Source: Lachnospiraceae bacterium (lineage in GTDB: Bacteria > Bacillota > Clostridia > Lachnospirales > Lachnospiraceae). From it: DNA of 64,000 bases. The notes below the pieces were generated by a model. That model saw only the letters and a program-made list of their open reading frames with translations. It ran no database searches and was not told the DNA's origin. The stretch is taken from assembly GCA_015057025.1 (NCBI GenBank), contig SVFD01000001.1:186001-250000 (forward strand). Direction: 5' to 3'. Position numbers and translations under genes: made by a program. Below, one piece after another: positions 40,760 to 49,234 of the stretch (the stretch's first letter is position 1; each line of letters begins with the position of its first letter).

Positions 40760-42613
40760 ATGGCATCACAATTTTATGGATTGAATATAGCATATACCGG
40801 ATTGCTTGCATCAAATGCGGCTCTGAACACTACTTCAAATAATATTTCCAATATTGAAACGAAGGGATACAGTAAGCAGGTTGTAAACCAGACTGCAGCA
40901 GATGCATTAAGAACCTATACAACCTTCGGTTGTTCCGGTTCCGGTGTCAACGTGGATTCCATTGAGAGGCTGCGTGACGAATTTTATGATGTAAAATATT
41001 GGAACAATAACGAAATTAAGGGTGAGTATGATAAGAAAAATTACTATACTTCTCAGATTGAACAGTATTTCATTGATGATGATACCGTAAAAGGTTTTAA
41101 ATCGATTTTTGATGAAATGTTCAATTCCATGCAGGAGCTTATGAAGAGCTCCGGTGACAGCGTGGTAAAAGCGCAGTTTATCGGTTATGCAAATAATTTA
41201 ACCACTTACTTCAATGAGATGGCATCCAATCTTTCTAAGGTACAGGAAGATATCAATTCTGAAATAAAGGTAAAAGTAGATGAAATTAATTCTCTTGCAG
41301 AAGAAATTGCATCCTTAAATAAGCAGATTAACGTTATTGAGTTAACGGGTGTTACAGCGAATGAATTAAGAGACCAGCGAACCGTTTTGATTGATCAGTT
41401 ATCTGCTATTGTAGATGTGGAAGTGACTGAGACTCCTATTTATGATTCTCATAATCCTGACAGATTTACCGGCGCACATCGTTATATGGTAACTATTGCA
41501 GATGGTCAGGTACTGGTAGACGGAAGTGATTATAACGGTTTGAAATGTGTTGCAAGAGAAACCGATAATAAAGCATATCAGTCAGATGTACAGGGTATGT
41601 ACGATATTTACTGGAGTAATGGTTCTGCATTTGGTATGTACAGTGCATCCATGGGAGGCGAACTTGCAGGGCTGCTCCATATGAGAGACGGCAATAACGG
41701 TGAATATTTTTATGGTGAGTTTACTAATTTGAAGAAGGATGCAGAAGGTAATTGCCTTGCAACGATTCAGGTGACAGCAGATTATCTTTTAGATATGACC
41801 AAGTGTACTTTGCCTGATTCGGGAACCATTAATATTGGGAATACGCTTTATAAGTACAGTGAATGGTCATTTGACTCTACTACTGGTTCTTATACTTTTA
41901 AAATTGATAAAGATGAAAATGATATGGAAGTGCCGTATTCTAAGCTTCATCGTGAAGCATCCGTAAATCAGGCTGTGGATTATAAGGGAATTCCTTATTA
42001 TCAGGAACAGTTAAATGAATGGGTAAGACTTTTTGCAAAGGCATTTAATGATATTCTTACTCAGGAAGGAAGCAGTGATGTATACGGTGATCCGGGACAG
42101 AATCTATTTACCGGAAATCTTGCGACTGCGAAGCAGTTGTCCTTCCGTCACGAAGAAGGAATCAACGGAGTTATTACCTCCTCCAGTGATTGCTATAGAA
42201 TGCTGACTGCTGCAAACTTTGGCATTAATGAAGATTTATTGGAGAATGCTGACAGACTGGCAACACATACGGATGCATCAGCCGGTCAGGATAAATATGA
42301 TATTCTGGAAGAACTCTACTCTATGAAGTCTGATGCTAATGTAATGACCTTTCGTGGAGGTACCGCAGAAGAACTTTTGGAATGGATTCTCGGAGACGTG
42401 GCGCTGAATGCGGAACGTGCGGAAACATTTTACAATAATGCGGATATAATGGCGTCCAAGGTGGATAATCAGAGAACATCTATTTCAGGTGTTGATAATG
42501 ATGAAGAGGCAGTCAGTCTTGTAAAATATCAAAATGCATATAATCTTTCCTCTAAGATGATTCAGGTTTTAACAGAAATTTATGACAGACTGATTCTTGA
42601 AACCGGAGTATAA
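40760..42613 (+). CDS. Flagellar hook-associated protein FlgK-like, second copy
   Basis: A 617-residue protein with the same terminal helices as FlgK (N-terminal A-L-N-T-T-S-N-N-I-S-N-I-E-T-K-G-Y, C-terminal D-N-D-E-E-A-V-S-L-V-K-Y-Q-N-A-Y-N-L-S-S-K-M-I). The central domain is longer and diverged. Tandem FlgK paralogues suggest either a composite junction or alternate subunits in different filament types. It is 65 residues longer than the first copy. GGAGGGAGC precedes the ATG. Confidence 0.88.
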   Translation: MASQFYGLNIAYTGLLASNAALNTTSNNISNIETKGYSKQVVNQTAADALRTYTTFGCSGSGVNVDSIERLRDEFYDVKYWNNNEIKGEYDKKNYYTSQIEQYFIDDDTVKGFKSIFDEMFNSMQELMKSSGDSVVKAQFIGYANNLTTYFNEMASNLSKVQEDINSEIKVKVDEINSLAEEIASLNKQINVIELTGVTANELRDQRTVLIDQLSAIVDVEVTETPIYDSHNPDRFTGAHRYMVTIADGQVLVDGSDYNGLKCVARETDNKAYQSDVQGMYDIYWSNGSAFGMYSASMGGELAGLLHMRDGNNGEYFYGEFTNLKKDAEGNCLATIQVTADYLLDMTKCTLPDSGTINIGNTLYKYSEWSFDSTTGSYTFKIDKDENDMEVPYSKLHREASVNQAVDYKGIPYYQEQLNEWVRLFAKAFNDILTQEGSSDVYGDPGQNLFTGNLATAKQLSFRHEEGINGVITSSSDCYRMLTAANFGINEDLLENADRLATHTDASAGQDKYDILEELYSMKSDANVMTFRGGTAEELLEWILGDVALNAERAETFYNNADIMASKVDNQRTSISGVDNDEEAVSLVKYQNAYNLSSKMIQVLTEIYDRLILETGV

Positions 42614-42681
42614 AAGTGTATTTTAGTTTTTTATAAAAGGCAACTTAAAAACCTTGTATTAAAGTAAAAAGGAGGGGCGTT

Positions 42682-44217
42682 ATGAGAATTACAAATAAAA
42701 TTATGCAGAATAACACCCTGTACAACATCAACCAGAACAAAATTTTACAGGATAAGTTAAATACCCAGATTACAACCAAGAAGAAGGTTACCAAGCCTTC
42801 CGATGATCCGGTTGTGGCAATTCGTTCATTGCGTTTAAGAAGTAATTTAAGTCAGGTAAGCCAGTACAATGAAAAGAATATTCCCGATGCGGAACAGTGG
42901 TTGGAATTGACAGAGTCTGCTATTCAGTCTACCGTTGACGTTGTATCTAATATGATTACAGAATTTCAGAGAGGTTCTAAAAGTAACCTGCAGACCTCTG
43001 ACCGTGCAGTAATCTTAGAGAGTTTGAAGCAGCTTCGTGATGAGGTGTATGCTACCGGTGATTCAGATTTTGCAGGAAGAACTATTTTTACGGGTTACAG
43101 AACCGATACGAAATTATCGTTTACGGAAGATACGACGCAGGAATATGTTATAAACGAGCAGATTACCAATACAGATATTGACACCCAAACCTATGTGGAT
43201 ATGGGTGAGTTAACAACTTTAAATGAGACAAATTATAACAGTGCGGATATGACAACGGAGCAGGAAGTGGAGATGTATGAAATTCACAGAATCCGTCTTG
43301 CATATGAGAATTTGGACGATGGTATGGTGCCTACTATCAATCAGGCAATCGGATATGATGAAAATGGCAAGACTCTTTACCAAAGCCTTGGTACCGTAAC
43401 AACAATGTCTGCGAATGGGGCAACAGATCCTTACAGAGTAGTGTCTGATCCAAATTATGCGGATTATGATCCGGATGCAATCATTTTTGTACCGGAAACC
43501 GGAGAATTACTTCTTGGTGAAACTGCCTATACGGCTATGCAGGCATTAGATCCGGCACAGGAAATAAAAATTACTTACCAGAAGAGTGAGTGGGCAGATA
43601 ATGATTTAAGACCTGAACACTATTTTGCTTGTTCATCCAATGGTATTGATTATAATGCGGAATATCTTACTAAAGTGGGAAATACTGCAAAGCAGGTGAT
43701 TGAATATGACGTAGGCTTTAATCAGCAACTTCAGGTAAATACTACTGCGGACGAAGTGTATCTGCATGGTATAGGAAGAGCAGTAGACGAAGCATTAGAT
43801 CTTTTGGATCAAATGGATAAAATCGATGCGGTAGTAGCAAAGCTTGAAGGTATGGTGGGCAATGAGGCCTATGATCAGGATACAGTTGAGGCGAAGCTTG
43901 CGGCGGCAAAGAAGGCCCAGACCTATATGGAAGATACCCTGCAGAAAACCTTTGAAAGCGGTATTACTGAAATGCAGGGATATTTGGATACGGTAAATAT
44001 GGCATATACGACGGTGGGTAACCGTTCGTTGAGACTTACATTGATTGAGAATCGTCTCGGCAATCAGCAGACTGCATTTGAAACATTGACTTCTGAGAAT
44101 GAAGATGCAGATATTGCAGATTTGGCAGTGCAGCTAAGTAGCGCGGAACTTACCTATGATGCAGCATTAGCGGCAACAGGCAAACTTTTACAGACATCAT
44201 TAATGAACTATATTTAA
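42682..44217 (+). CDS. flgL: Flagellar hook-associated protein 3 (FlgL)
   Basis: A 511-residue HAP3, the second junction ring, related to flagellin at both ends (N-terminal M-R-I-T-N-K-I-M, then Q-I-T-T-K-K-K-V-T-K-P-S-D-D-P, and a C-terminal coiled coil with L-R-L-T-L-I-E-N-R-L). It is longer than usual (about 300), from a large central insertion of about 200 residues that would be surface exposed. AGGAGGGG precedes the ATG. Confidence 0.9.
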   Translation: MRITNKIMQNNTLYNINQNKILQDKLNTQITTKKKVTKPSDDPVVAIRSLRLRSNLSQVSQYNEKNIPDAEQWLELTESAIQSTVDVVSNMITEFQRGSKSNLQTSDRAVILESLKQLRDEVYATGDSDFAGRTIFTGYRTDTKLSFTEDTTQEYVINEQITNTDIDTQTYVDMGELTTLNETNYNSADMTTEQEVEMYEIHRIRLAYENLDDGMVPTINQAIGYDENGKTLYQSLGTVTTMSANGATDPYRVVSDPNYADYDPDAIIFVPETGELLLGETAYTAMQALDPAQEIKITYQKSEWADNDLRPEHYFACSSNGIDYNAEYLTKVGNTAKQVIEYDVGFNQQLQVNTTADEVYLHGIGRAVDEALDLLDQMDKIDAVVAKLEGMVGNEAYDQDTVEAKLAAAKKAQTYMEDTLQKTFESGITEMQGYLDTVNMAYTTVGNRSLRLTLIENRLGNQQTAFETLTSENEDADIADLAVQLSSAELTYDAALAATGKLLQTSLMNYI

Positions 44218-44238
44218 TAAACGGAAGGTGGTATTGGT

Positions 44239-44694
44239 ATGGTAATGAATACTAGATTATTTGGGGAAGTAACAATTGATGACAGCAAAATGATTCATTT
44301 TCCGGGAGGAATTGTAGGATTTCCCGATTTGCAGGATTTTGCATTGATTCATGATACAGAGCAGGGAGCTAACGGCGGCATTCATTGGATGCAGTCTGTG
44401 CAGGAGTCTAATTTTGCAATGCCGGTTATTGATCCTTTGCGTGTAAAACCTGATTATAATCCTGAAGCGGATGATGAATTATTAAGTACAATCGGTGAAA
44501 TCAATCCCGACGAACTTCTGGTACTGGTTACCATTACGGTTCCTTCAGATTTAACCCAAATGACTGTAAACTTAAAGGCGCCTTTTGTAATTAATGTGGC
44601 TACCAGAAAAGCATGTCAGGTTATTGTGGAAGGATATGAGGTGAAATTCCCTGTCTACGACATCCTTCAAAAAATGAAAAAGGAGGGTGAGTAA
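44239..44694 (+). CDS. fliW: Flagellar assembly factor FliW
   Basis: A 151-residue FliW with the family strand pattern (F-G-E-V-T-I-D-D-S-K-M-I-H-F-P-G-G-I-V-G-F), then N-P-D-E-L-L-V-L-V-T-I and A-P-F-V-I-N. It binds and antagonises CsrA and couples its level to flagellin, setting hag translation. csrA follows with a one-base gap. GGAAGGTGG precedes the ATG. Confidence 0.95.
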   Translation: MVMNTRLFGEVTIDDSKMIHFPGGIVGFPDLQDFALIHDTEQGANGGIHWMQSVQESNFAMPVIDPLRVKPDYNPEADDELLSTIGEINPDELLVLVTITVPSDLTQMTVNLKAPFVINVATRKACQVIVEGYEVKFPVYDILQKMKKEGE

Positions 44695-44695
44695 G

Positions 44696-44911
44696 ATGTT
44701 AGCGTTATCCAGAAAGAAAAATGAAGCAATTGTAATTAACAATAATGTAGAAATTACCGTGCTTGAAATCAAAGGCGACCAGGTAAAGCTTGGTATATCT
44801 GCTCCTAAGGAGGTTCCTGTTTATCGTAAGGAAGTATACGTTCAGATTCAGGAAGCAAATAAGGAGGCTATGAACGTAGTTTCTACAGAGGCTTTAAACA
44901 AATTATTTTAA
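44696..44911 (+). CDS. csrA: Carbon storage regulator CsrA
   Basis: A 71-residue RNA-binding protein. M-L-A-L-S-R-K-K-N-E-A-I is the conserved start, and the C-terminal half has P-K-E-V-P-V-Y-R-K-E-V-Y. It binds GGA motifs in 5' leaders, blocking ribosome access; in Firmicutes the main known target is flagellin mRNA, with FliW as its antagonist. The ATG at 44696 with AGGAGG is preferred over a GTG 9 bases earlier. Confidence 0.96.
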   Translation: MLALSRKKNEAIVINNNVEITVLEIKGDQVKLGISAPKEVPVYRKEVYVQIQEANKEAMNVVSTEALNKLF

Positions 44912-44927
44912 TAAAATATAGTGTTGT

Positions 44928-44968
44928 AAAAGTGCTCTTGAGTTTGTAAGGCTTAAGAGTACTTTTTT
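44928..44968 (+). terminator. Terminator closing the flagellar operon
   Basis: AGTGCTCTTGAG paired (two mismatches) with CTTAAGAGTACT across a 9-base loop, then six T residues. Confidence 0.8.
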
Positions 44969-45157
44969 GATTATAGTGGTGAGGCAGATATATTGTATAA
45001 ATTAAGTGGATTTTGTTACAAAATATTAGTCGTTTATGTAAAATCTCTTGCAAGAATCCCATACTATCTGATAACATAGCTTTGTATGTTGATATATTCT
45101 ATATAGGTTTTGTTTGCGAAAAATGGAGAACTGTTTTTCACGATGAAAGGTTGAAAT

Positions 45158-48115
45158 ATGACAGAAAAAGTAAAGCGAAGAATAAAAGGGAGTTTTGTTG
45201 CAGCTTGTGCATTGGTGATGTGCAGCTTGTGCATTATACCTGCGATGCAAGTTAAAGCACATGATGTGGGAGTGCCGTACGTAGTAACTTTGTATAATGA
45301 GCTTAACGGGCTGCCAACCGGTGAAGCTAATACTGTATTGCAGACTTCTGACGGTTATGTATGGATTGGAAGCTATGGCGGACTGATTCGTTATGATGGT
45401 ACGGAATTCCGTAATTACAGTGTAGAACGAAAAATTGAGTCCAGCTCTATTCGTGCTCTTTTTGAGGATTCACAGGGACGTCTGTGGATAGGAACCAATG
45501 ATGCCGGTGTTGTGGTAATGGAGAATGATGCCTTTACTAAAATATCTGTGCCCGAGGATCGTTCTTTCCTTTGCGTGCGAGGTTTTGCAGAGGGAGAAGA
45601 CGGTACAATTTATGTTGCCTCTAATTCGGGACTTGCCAAAATTAGCGACGGAACTGTTATTCCTTATGACGCAGAGGCCTTAAAGGGCAATACGGTTTAT
45701 TCTGTAGCTGTGGATACATACGGAAGAGTTTGGGGTGCAGCTAATGATGGCAAATGTGTTGTGGTAGAAGATGATGCCAAACCCGTTGTATTGGAATCTG
45801 AGGTATTCTTTGATGATGCAGATGTGTATAGCGTTGATTCGGATGCGGAAGGAAATGTTGTTATCGGCGGTTCCGGAAATCGTATTGCGGTAGTACATTT
45901 TGAATCGGAAGAGCTTGGGAAAAGTGCTTTTGATATTACATATTACAGTACCGGAGAGGTTGCGGTACATAATGCGGTGAATGCTTGTGATAACGGATAC
46001 ATTTTGGTGAGCGGTAACAATGGTTTGGCGGTAATTTCGCCGGATGGAACGCTTACTGAATTTGGCGAGGCGGATAATGCGGTTTCAGTAAATGCTGCAA
46101 TTGCAGATTATGAAAACGACATTTGGTTGGCATCCTCTGCTTACGGAATTATTAAATATTCCCAGGGGTGCATTTCTACGCCTAATGAACAGGCGGAATT
46201 AGAAGGAGTTGCAATTAACACGGTTGCATATCAAAAGGGAAGCTGGTATGTGGGAAATGATACCGGCTTGATTGTGTGTGATGCTAATTGGAATAGAGTG
46301 GAAAATGAGCTTACCGAAAAATATGCAGGGGTTCGTATACGCTGTATTACTGCTGACAGTAAAGGGAATGTATGGATTGCCAGCTATTCTGATTTTGCGG
46401 TGGTTTGTTATAACCCTGCGGATGGCAGTATAAAAGAATTTAATACCGAAAACGGACTAACCGGTGATAAAGCGCGTGTTATAACCGAACTGTCAAATGG
46501 AAGTATTGCAGTAGGAACTCAGAGCGGTGTGGATATTTTCAAAAACGGCGAGCTGGTGGAAAATTATACACATGAGGATGGTTTGGATAATCCTACAATT
46601 CTTTGTATTGCCGAAGGTGAAAATGGTGAGTTGGTAGTAGGCAGTGATGGCGCCGGTATTTATGTTATCAAAGATGGTGAAATTACTAACTATGGTTTTG
46701 ACCAAGGTCTCGGTGAAGGTGTTGTTTTAAGATTACTTCGTGATGAAGAAAATGATGGATGGTTTGTCAGCGCAGGAAGTAGTCTGTATTACTGGCAGAA
46801 TGATAAAACCTTTTGGCAGGTTACCAATTTCAGAAAAGATGCCGGAAGTATTTTCGAGTTTTATGAGAGAGATGAGAAGCTTTGGCTTTTACAGAATAAT
46901 GGGATTTTAGAACTTGATAAAGCACAGCTTTTAAGTGGTGAAGAAACAGAAGTGATTCGTCATGATTTTGGTCATGGACTGACGGGGTCGTTAAATGCAA
47001 ATACATGGAATTACCTGAAAAAAGACGGAAGTCTTTATATTTCCACCAGAAGCGGTATCAGTATATTTGAGTTTGAAACAGTGAATAACGATCTGCCTAA
47101 GATTATCGTTCAAAGTGTCAGCGTAGATGATAAGACCTATGAGCATCCGCAAAGCATTAAAATTGAAGGTGGTGCACAACGTATTACTATAGATTTTGCG
47201 GCACTTTCGTTTACGGATACTACAGAAATGCGTGTGGCATATTATCTGGAGGGATTTGATAAGGAACCCGTTGTTCTGGATAGTAAAAGCGGAAGTGTCA
47301 GTTATACAAACCTTCCCGGCGGAGAATATACTTTTAAGGTGTGGGTGTATGAACTGGGCGATGCTGAAAACTGTGTGGAATATACTTTGCAGCTGACAAA
47401 AGAGCGTCAACTGTATGAACAGCCGCTTTTTTGGGTGTTGACAGGCTTGGTTGCGTCAACGGTTGTTGCCGGTGTGGTATTATTAATTGTTAATACACGT
47501 GTCAAAAGAATTCATCGCCGACAGCAGGAATACAAGAGCATCGTTGAACAGTCTTTACGTACTTTTGCGAAAACGATTGACGCTAAGGATAAATATACAA
47601 AAGGACATTCCACTCGTGTGGCAGCGTATTCTCGTGAACTTGCAAAGCGTTTGGGGATGACGGAGGAAGAGCAGGAACGTATTTATTATATTGCCCTTAT
47701 GCATGATATTGGTAAAATCGGTGTGCCGGACAGCATTTTAAATAAGCCCGGTAAACTTACCGAGGAAGAAATGAATATTATTCGCAGTCATGTGAATGTG
47801 GGTGGCGAAATTCTAAAAGATTTCACAGCGTTGGAAGGCATTTCGGATGGCGCTAAATATCACCATGAGCGATGTGATGGTAAGGGATATTGTATGGGAC
47901 TTACTAAGGATGAAATTCCTAAGGTGGCCCGCGTTATCGGTGTGGCAGACTCTTATGATGCTATGGCAAGTGACAGATGCTATCGTAAAGCACTGCCGGA
48001 GGATGTTATTATTGATGAGTTGAAGCAGTGTAGCGGCACTCAGTTTGACCCGGAGGTGGTTCCGCACATGCTGTCTATGATTGAAGAGGGGATTGTGCCG
48101 ATGAGGGAAGAGTAG
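45158..48115 (+). CDS. Propeller-sensor HD-GYP phosphodiesterase
   Basis: A 985-residue membrane protein. A signal segment (about 12-32) precedes an extracellular region of two-component-regulator propeller repeats (about 45-640; repeated V-W-I-G-S/T and L-W-I-G-T-N-D-A-G-V strands) and a Y_Y_Y-type domain (about 650-745). One helix (about 762-785) follows, then a cytoplasmic HD-GYP domain (about 800-975). HD-type motifs are intact: H-D-I-G-K-I-G-V-P and H-H-E-R-C-D-G-K-G-Y-C-M-G-L, but the GYP triplet reads GYC. HD-GYP enzymes degrade cyclic di-GMP. Extracellular carbohydrate-type ligands probably control it. AAAGG precedes the ATG. Confidence 0.87.
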   Translation: MTEKVKRRIKGSFVAACALVMCSLCIIPAMQVKAHDVGVPYVVTLYNELNGLPTGEANTVLQTSDGYVWIGSYGGLIRYDGTEFRNYSVERKIESSSIRALFEDSQGRLWIGTNDAGVVVMENDAFTKISVPEDRSFLCVRGFAEGEDGTIYVASNSGLAKISDGTVIPYDAEALKGNTVYSVAVDTYGRVWGAANDGKCVVVEDDAKPVVLESEVFFDDADVYSVDSDAEGNVVIGGSGNRIAVVHFESEELGKSAFDITYYSTGEVAVHNAVNACDNGYILVSGNNGLAVISPDGTLTEFGEADNAVSVNAAIADYENDIWLASSAYGIIKYSQGCISTPNEQAELEGVAINTVAYQKGSWYVGNDTGLIVCDANWNRVENELTEKYAGVRIRCITADSKGNVWIASYSDFAVVCYNPADGSIKEFNTENGLTGDKARVITELSNGSIAVGTQSGVDIFKNGELVENYTHEDGLDNPTILCIAEGENGELVVGSDGAGIYVIKDGEITNYGFDQGLGEGVVLRLLRDEENDGWFVSAGSSLYYWQNDKTFWQVTNFRKDAGSIFEFYERDEKLWLLQNNGILELDKAQLLSGEETEVIRHDFGHGLTGSLNANTWNYLKKDGSLYISTRSGISIFEFETVNNDLPKIIVQSVSVDDKTYEHPQSIKIEGGAQRITIDFAALSFTDTTEMRVAYYLEGFDKEPVVLDSKSGSVSYTNLPGGEYTFKVWVYELGDAENCVEYTLQLTKERQLYEQPLFWVLTGLVASTVVAGVVLLIVNTRVKRIHRRQQEYKSIVEQSLRTFAKTIDAKDKYTKGHSTRVAAYSRELAKRLGMTEEEQERIYYIALMHDIGKIGVPDSILNKPGKLTEEEMNIIRSHVNVGGEILKDFTALEGISDGAKYHHERCDGKGYCMGLTKDEIPKVARVIGVADSYDAMASDRCYRKALPEDVIIDELKQCSGTQFDPEVVPHMLSMIEEGIVPMREE

Positions 48116-48223
48116 GGTAAGAATTAGCTGTGCGATATAAAACAAATAATATACCATACACATTTATTTTTACAATAGGGAATAAATTATTAGTTAGAAT
48201 GTGATTGAAAAACAAAACATTGA

Positions 48224-48252
48224 TTGAAATACAAAATAATATGTGCTATACT
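48224..48252 (+). promoter_or_regulatory. Promoter of the small toxin gene
   Basis: TTGAAA (48224-48229), a 17-base spacer and TATACT (48247-48252). The -35 box lies in one of two imperfect direct repeats (GATTGAAA-x-ACAAAA, at about 48203 and 48222), which may be operator elements. Confidence 0.75.
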
Positions 48253-48272
48253 ATCCCCGTGGGAACGGTTGT

Positions 48273-48288
48273 CCCCTTGAGAAAGGGG
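48273..48288 (+). promoter_or_regulatory. Hairpin masking the toxin ribosome binding site
   Basis: CCCCTT-GAGA-AAGGGG, with AAGGGG being the ribosome binding site of the toxin gene that starts at 48297. Such sequestration is typical of type I toxin mRNAs. Confidence 0.75.
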
Positions 48289-48296
48289 GAATGCCT

Positions 48297-48395
48297 ATGG
48301 GATATGTTACATATGATAATCTCATCCAAATGGGATTGTTTGTGATAGCACTGATAGGTCTTGTATATAAGATAAGTCATAAGGACAAAAAATAA
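48297..48395 (+). CDS. Small holin-like type I toxin
   Basis: A 32-residue protein, M-G-Y-V-T-Y-D-N-L-I-Q-M-G then a hydrophobic stretch of about 12 residues and a basic end (K-I-S-H-K-D-K-K). It has the layout of the putative holin-like toxin family (TxpA/BsrG relatives), abundant in clostridia; they insert in the membrane. GGGGG lies 7 bases before the ATG at 48297, sequestered in a hairpin; an ATG two codons upstream is too close. An inverted repeat with T tracts on both strands follows, so an antisense RNA antitoxin could be transcribed from the other strand. Confidence 0.78.
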   Translation: MGYVTYDNLIQMGLFVIALIGLVYKISHKDKK

Positions 48396-48433
48396 CTGCC
48401 CCTTAGCCTGGAAACTGAGAGCAGTTATTTTTT
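48387..48433. terminator. Bidirectional terminator over the toxin 3' end
   Basis: AAAAAATAACTGC and GCAGTTATTTTTT, perfect 13-bp arms around a 21-base loop. It ends the toxin mRNA and would end an antisense RNA from the opposite strand within the toxin 3' region, as in the TxpA/RatA arrangement. Confidence 0.8.
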
Positions 48434-48451
48434 AGATTTCTAGCACAAGGG

Positions 48452-48467
48452 GGTACAACTTAGTACC
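48452..48467 (+). promoter_or_regulatory. GGTAC palindrome upstream of the XRE gene
   Basis: GGTAC-AACTTA-GTACC, a dyad 56 bases before the helix-turn-helix gene. It could be the operator of that regulator or lie in the promoter of a toxin antisense RNA. Confidence 0.4.
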
Positions 48468-48523
48468 ACCTTTTCTATAAGATAACATATTTATATATTT
48501 TTTACAAGAGGAGATAAAAATTT

Positions 48524-48862
48524 ATGCAAGAGCGTTCCGATAAATTGAAAGATATTATTTTACAGCGGTACCCAAGCGTTCGTATGTTTGCGCAGGAGGT
48601 AGGAATTCCCCATGGAACACTTGTCAGTGCATTAAATAACGGCATTGACGGCATGGCTTGGGGCAGATTGAATGCGGTGTGTGAGAAGCTTCAGATCGAT
48701 CCGGTAAGCCTGGAGCCTGTTCGTCCGGAGAGAGGAAAGAATACTGCAGAGGAAAAACGCTTGTTGGCATATTATGAACTTTTAAACACCGAGGGAAAGT
48801 CGAAAGTAGATGCATACCTGAAAGACATTAGTATGATTCCGGCATATTATGAGAAAAAATAG
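48524..48862 (+). CDS. Small helix-turn-helix protein, XRE-like
   Basis: A 112-residue protein with an N-terminal XRE/Cro-type helix-turn-helix (about 8-60; R-M-F-A-Q-E-V-G-I-P-H-G-T-L-V-S-A-L-N-N-G). The C-terminal helical part is likely for dimerisation. The position just after the toxin gene suggests regulation of a neighbour, but toxin-antitoxin pairing is not needed for a type I toxin. GAGGAG lies 10 bases before the ATG, and a terminator follows. Confidence 0.75.
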   Translation: MQERSDKLKDIILQRYPSVRMFAQEVGIPHGTLVSALNNGIDGMAWGRLNAVCEKLQIDPVSLEPVRPERGKNTAEEKRLLAYYELLNTEGKSKVDAYLKDISMIPAYYEKK

Positions 48863-48926
48863 TTTTTGGTTGAGTGAAAAGGTAAATTCCAGTATAAATT
48901 GGGGCATAGAAATTTAATTATAAAAT

Positions 48927-48951
48927 AAGTTCTCGAAAGAGAGCTTTTTTT
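48927..48951 (+). terminator. Terminator after the XRE gene
   Basis: AAGTTCTC-GAAA-GAGAGCTT with one G-T pair, then T residues. Confidence 0.85.
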
Positions 48952-49060
48952 AGTGCGCAAGTAAGTGAAAGTACAAAATGTAGCGGTAAAAGCCCCAAAA
49001 TCACAGCGTATATTGTATGTGCAAAATGACGAAAGGAAAAGTCGGTGTTTTTTATTTATA

Positions 49061-49089
49061 TTTACAAAGAAAATTTTATGTGATAGTAT
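49061..49089 (+). promoter_or_regulatory. Promoter of the Rpn-like gene
   Basis: TTTACA (49061-49066), a 17-base spacer and TAGTAT (49084-49089). The leader would be about 140 bases. Confidence 0.6.
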
Positions 49090-49234
49090 GAAACAAATTA
49101 TTGAAGGAGAAATATATTACCTTCGGATAATTACAATTCAGGGAATATCTGTGAATCATTTCTTAATTTCAAATCTGAAAAGTCTTTCGCGCATAATCCC
49201 TTGAAATAGTGAAATAGGGAGGAGAATGCGAACG

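Noticed and set aside
45013-45255. Frame of 80 codons overlapping the start of the HD-GYP gene
   Set aside because: Different frame from a strong gene, no ribosome site.
48965-49204. Open frame of 79 codons before the Rpn-like gene
   Set aside because: GTG start without a ribosome site, no recognised domain, and a well-formed promoter lies inside it, so it is probably leader sequence.
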